A stretch of 9,588 bases of DNA from RGIG3009 sp045541495 (GTDB lineage: Bacteria > Bacillota > Clostridia > Oscillospirales > Acutalibacteraceae). Below the pieces are notes generated by a model. That model saw only the letters and a list, made by a program, of their open reading frames with translations, did no database searches and was not told the DNA's origin. The DNA lies in contig JAZQJE010000027.1 of NCBI GenBank assembly GCA_045541495.1, positions 1 to 9,588 on the forward strand, written 5' to 3'. Position 1 is the first letter of the stretch; each line of letters opens with the position of its first letter. Positions 7,106-9,588 of this stretch are shown one piece after another. A program made the position numbers and the translations under genes.

Positions 7106-8461
7106 ATGGCCACCATTCGGATTCCCGATTTTATCACCGTCCATTTGGGTGCGCCCGGCGACACCTCGGCACCCAATGTTCGTGTATCGTTCCCCGATTA
7201 CATCAAAAACGTGGCGTCCAGTGAGATCTATCCCACCTGGCCCGAAACCGCTTTGCGCGCCAACATATTAGCGCAAATTTCGTTTGCGCTTAATCGGGTA
7301 TATACCGAATTCTACCGTTCCCGCGGCTACGATTTCGATATTACCAACAACACCCAGTTTGACCAAAAATACATCGACGGGCGAGAGATCTTCGAGGATA
7401 TTTCCCGTATCGTGGACGAGGTGTATAACGATTATGTCATTCGTGAGGGTACGGTGCAACCCTTATTCACCCAATACTGCAACGGCACCACCTCCACTTG
7501 CGATGGCCTGTCACAGTGGGGAACGGTGGACCTGGCGGAAGAGGGGTTATTGCCCTACGAGATATTGCAATACTACTATGGTCCCGATGTGGGCATCGTG
7601 TTTAATGCCCCCATCGGCCAAAATCTTCCCACTTATCCCGGTATCCCCCTGTCCTTGGGATCAGTAGGCGAAGATGTGCGCACCATTCAGCGGCAACTCA
7701 ACCGTATCGGGCAAAACTATCCCGCTATCCGTCCCGTATTGGACACCGACGGCATTTTCGATACGGAGACCGAGCGGGCGGTGGAAAATTTTCAGCGCAT
7801 TTTCAACTTAACACAAGACGGGATCGTGGGGAAAGCCACTTGGTATAGAATTAAATCCATTTTCAACGCCGTCAAGGGCTTATCGGAATTGGAGACCGAG
7901 GGCCTCACCTCCGAAGAGGTGGATCGCATTTATGCTGAATTTTTACAGGCGGGGGACACAGGGATCGGCGTAGCCACGGTGCAACACTATTTGATGGTGC
8001 TGGCCACTTTCGATAATACCTTGCCCATGGTAACGGAAAACGGCGTGTTCGATGCCCAAACAGAAGCGGCGGTACGGGCGTTTCAAGAACAACAAGGCCT
8101 TACGGTGGACGGCATCGTAGGACGGGAAACGTGGAACGCCTTGGTCAGGGCCTACGACCGCACCATTGCCTCCTTGCCGCCTCTCCCCGAGGAAGATGTC
8201 AATGAGATCTATCCCGGACGGTTTCTCACCCCCGGACAGGAAGGACAAAACGTCCGCACCTTACAAGGCTTTTTGCAACAAGCCTCGCAACTTCGCTCCT
8301 TTATACCCTTTGTGGCGGTAGACGGGATCTACGGCCCGCAGACCGAAGCGGCGGTGCGGGCGGCACAGGCGTGGGCGGGTATCCCGCAAAACGGGGTGGT
8401 AGGCCCTGTCACATGGGACATCATCGTCTTTTTAGCCGATCCCGACAGTGAGGTATCGTAA
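7106..8461 (+). CDS. SleC-like cortex-lytic enzyme: SpoIID-type transglycosylase plus three PG-binding domains
   Basis: The 451-residue protein most resembles the mature part of SleC, the clostridial spore cortex-lytic enzyme. Residues 30-167 form a SpoIID-like lytic transglycosylase domain: DYIKNVASSEIYPTWPETAL (31-50) holds the expected catalytic Glu40, then YDFDITNNTQFDQKYIDGR, a Cys125-x6-Cys132 pair in QYCNGTTSTCDG, and the family end GLSQWG...LAEEG..YEILQYYYG (134-159). Three PG_binding_1 repeats follow at about 180-258, 279-350 and 372-445, each with a DGI(F/Y/V)...TE.AV..FQ core and (D/N)GIVG..TW end. SleC is usually described with a propeptide in front and one binding domain. Here the propeptide is absent and a similar domain sits on the upstream amidase. 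The ATG follows AAAGGAGGG by six bases. There is no signal peptide, as expected for a protein made in the mother cell. Sporulation or germination is inferred, not shown. Confidence 0.88.
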   Translation: MATIRIPDFITVHLGAPGDTSAPNVRVSFPDYIKNVASSEIYPTWPETALRANILAQISFALNRVYTEFYRSRGYDFDITNNTQFDQKYIDGREIFEDISRIVDEVYNDYVIREGTVQPLFTQYCNGTTSTCDGLSQWGTVDLAEEGLLPYEILQYYYGPDVGIVFNAPIGQNLPTYPGIPLSLGSVGEDVRTIQRQLNRIGQNYPAIRPVLDTDGIFDTETERAVENFQRIFNLTQDGIVGKATWYRIKSIFNAVKGLSELETEGLTSEEVDRIYAEFLQAGDTGIGVATVQHYLMVLATFDNTLPMVTENGVFDAQTEAAVRAFQEQQGLTVDGIVGRETWNALVRAYDRTIASLPPLPEEDVNEIYPGRFLTPGQEGQNVRTLQGFLQQASQLRSFIPFVAVDGIYGPQTEAAVRAAQAWAGIPQNGVVGPVTWDIIVFLADPDSEVS

Positions 8462-8473
8462 GGGGCATGTAGG

Positions 8474-8501
8474 GGACGGCGCCCTTGACGTCCTGTTTTT
8501 T
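8474..8501 (+). terminator. Weak candidate terminator after the hydrolase operon
   Basis: GGACG (8474-8478) pairs with CGTCC (8489-8493) around a ten-base loop and is followed by TGTTTTTT (8494-8501). It begins 12 bases after the stop of the PG-binding gene. The short stem and large loop suggest that it stops only part of the transcripts, so read-through into dus is possible. Confidence 0.4.
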
Positions 8502-8529
8502 GAGTATCTTTGCCGCTTCCTCTTTGTAC

Positions 8530-8558
8530 TTGACGGGCACGGCCTTTTGCGGTAAAAT
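8530..8558 (+). promoter_or_regulatory. Sigma-A promoter for dus
   Basis: TTGACG (8530-8535) and TAAAAT (8553-8558) are spaced by 17 bases, five of six matches to each consensus hexamer. The expected start of transcription is near 8564-8566, about 22 bases before the ATG and inside the left arm of the hairpin described next. Confidence 0.75.
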
Positions 8559-8580
8559 ACCCCCTGTGAAAACAGGGGGT
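8559..8580 (+). promoter_or_regulatory. Hairpin with GAAA tetraloop covering the dus ribosome site
   Basis: ACCCCCTGT (8559-8567) and ACAGGGGGT (8572-8580) form a perfect nine-pair stem closed by GAAA, a stable GNRA loop. The only purine-rich ribosome site for dus, AGGGGGT (8574-8580), six bases before the ATG, is in the right arm and would be hidden when the stem forms. There is no T tract after it, so it is not a terminator. Confidence 0.65.
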
Positions 8581-8586
8581 GCGGAC

Positions 8587-9555
8587 ATGAAGATCGGGTC
8601 GGTGGAGATCACGGGGAAAGCGGCATTGGCGCCCATGGCGGGGGTAGCGGATCGTGCCTTTCGCCGCATTTGCGCGGGATACGGCGCGGCCTTTACTGTG
8701 TCGGAAATGGTCAGCGCCAAAGCCTTGTCCATGGGCGATAAAAAAAGCGCCGAACTGATGGAACTGGACCAACAGGCTCGCCCCACCGCCATTCAATTGT
8801 TTGGTGATGATCCCGATACTATGGCGCGAGCAGCTGTCCTTGCCATGAAACAACAACCCGATTGGTTGGATATCAACATGGGTTGTCCCGCCCCGAAAAT
8901 TGCGGGCAACCATTGCGGCAGTTCCCTCATGCGGGAGCCCGACCTATGTTATCGGTTGGTGAAAACCACCTGTGCGGCGGTGGATGTACCCGTCACGGTT
9001 AAGATCCGCAAAGGCTATTCCAAAGACGAAGTCAACGCCGTGGAGGTGGCGCAAGCCTGCGAAAGCGGCGGTGCCGCCGCCATCACCGTTCACGGCCGCA
9101 CCCGCGATCAAATGTATGCCCCGCCGGTGGATTGGGATATCATCCGCGATGTCAAGCAAGCGGTGTCTGTCCCCGTGATTGGCAACGGGGACGTGGTTAC
9201 CCCGCAGGATGCCGCCCGCCTGTACGAACAGACGGGTTGCGATCTGGTGATGATCGGTCGGGGCGCTCTGGGCGCGCCGTGGATCTTTTCCCACGTGCAG
9301 GCCTATTTAAATCACGAAACCGTCTTGCCCGAACCACCCGTGCCGTGGCGCATGGAAGTGCTGTGTCGGCAGGTGGCACTGGCGGTGCAATTAAAAGGCG
9401 AACGGGGCGCGTTGTTGGAAGCCCGTAAACACGCCTCGTGGTATATGCGGGGGTTGCGCGGTGCCGCCGTCTTGCGGGGTGAAGCGGGCACCATCTGTAC
9501 CATGGAGGATCTTCGCCGCCTGTGTTACCGCGCCGTCAAAGAGAATGAAGAATGA
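8587..9555 (+). CDS. dusB: tRNA-dihydrouridine synthase, DusB-like
   Basis: The 322-residue flavoenzyme reduces uridine to dihydrouridine in tRNA using FMN and NADPH. The TIM-barrel part shows LAPMAGVAD (14-22), the FMN-contacting Gln70 in AIQLFG, the catalytic Cys100 in DINMGCPAPK (95-104), Lys139 in VTVKIRKG, His169 in TVHGRTR (167-173), GNGDV (199-203) and the phosphate-binding GRGALGAPW (224-232). A helical tRNA-binding domain follows from about 245, with the RKHASWYMRGLRGAA run (280-294). The ATG at 8587 gives the standard MKIGSVEI start; the frame extends upstream to a TTG at 8485 but across the promoter. The stop overlaps the next ATG as ATGA. The choice of DusB over other Dus classes rests on the MKIG..E N-terminus and the GCPAPKI..NHCGSSLM pattern. 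Confidence 0.93.
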   Translation: MKIGSVEITGKAALAPMAGVADRAFRRICAGYGAAFTVSEMVSAKALSMGDKKSAELMELDQQARPTAIQLFGDDPDTMARAAVLAMKQQPDWLDINMGCPAPKIAGNHCGSSLMREPDLCYRLVKTTCAAVDVPVTVKIRKGYSKDEVNAVEVAQACESGGAAAITVHGRTRDQMYAPPVDWDIIRDVKQAVSVPVIGNGDVVTPQDAARLYEQTGCDLVMIGRGALGAPWIFSHVQAYLNHETVLPEPPVPWRMEVLCRQVALAVQLKGERGALLEARKHASWYMRGLRGAAVLRGEAGTICTMEDLRRLCYRAVKENEE

Positions 9556-9588
9556 TTGATCTTGCGCAACAACCGGCCGTTGTCACAT
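9552..9588 (+). CDS. Start of an unidentified gene, cut by the window end
   Basis: An ATG at 9552 overlaps the dus stop as ATGA and stays open for 12 codons to the window edge (MIDLAQQPAVVT). Such four-base overlaps are typical of coupled operon genes. The upstream AAGAGAATGAAGA offers only a weak ribosome site, so translation would depend on coupling. Too little is visible to assign a family. Confidence 0.45.
   Translation, partial: MIDLAQQPAVVT

Noticed and set aside
6127..8461. The hydrolase pair as a phage lysis cassette
   Set aside because: Leaderless amidases are common in phages, but there is no holin or structural phage gene nearby, and the SpoIID/SleC-type second protein points to the spore cortex.
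8329..8913. Long open frames on the - strand across the end of the PG-binding gene and the start of dus
   Set aside because: They are antisense to two strongly recognised genes and show no family motif; they arise from the GC-rich codon pattern.
1..9588. CRISPR array, tRNA or rRNA genes
   Set aside because: No regularly spaced direct repeats, tRNA-like cloverleaf or rRNA sequence was seen on reading either strand; the gaps between genes are too short for rRNA.

Overview
The window reads as chromosomal DNA of a spore-forming Clostridia-type Firmicute, probably of the gut Oscillospirales/Ruminococcaceae kind. The reasons are strong AGGAGG-type ribosome sites, several GTG starts, moderately GC-rich coding sequence and, above all, a gene for a SleC-type spore cortex-lytic enzyme. 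The species cannot be named from the sequence. Apart from the first ~205 bases the DNA looks like ordinary, tightly packed chromosome.

Layout. 1-205: AT-rich 3' end of an IS3-family insertion sequence, with the transposase C-terminus on the + strand. 265-2534 (- strand): a three-gene cassette in the order ABC ATPase, six-helix ABC-2-like permease, lipoprotein. 2688-4091 (+): rhamnulokinase rhaB behind a good sigma-A promoter, ended by a strong terminator shared with the convergent operon. 4178-5991 (-): tsaE-tsaB-upp, joining two tRNA t6A-modification genes to uracil salvage, from a clear sigma-A promoter at 6021-6049. 6127-8461 (+): a two-gene peptidoglycan-hydrolase operon. 8587-9555 (+): a dus gene (tRNA dihydrouridine synthase) with its own promoter and a hairpin over its ribosome site, overlapping by ATGA the start of a further gene cut by the window end.

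The most interesting part is 6127-8461. The first gene joins an Amidase_3 catalytic domain to a C-terminal beta-rich domain that resembles, from memory, the N-terminal propeptide of clostridial SleC. The second gene is the rest of SleC: a SpoIID-like lytic transglycosylase domain followed by three peptidoglycan-binding repeats instead of the usual one. Neither protein has a signal peptide. The pair looks like a rearranged, split cortex-lytic system in which the propeptide has moved onto an amidase, and it combines the two activities (amidase and SpoIID-type transglycosylase) that SpoIIP and SpoIID provide during engulfment. This is inference from recognised motifs; no search was run.

A second point is the dus leader. 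Its promoter is placed so that its own transcript would start inside the left arm of the hairpin that hides the ribosome site. Only read-through from the hydrolase operon would carry the full hairpin.
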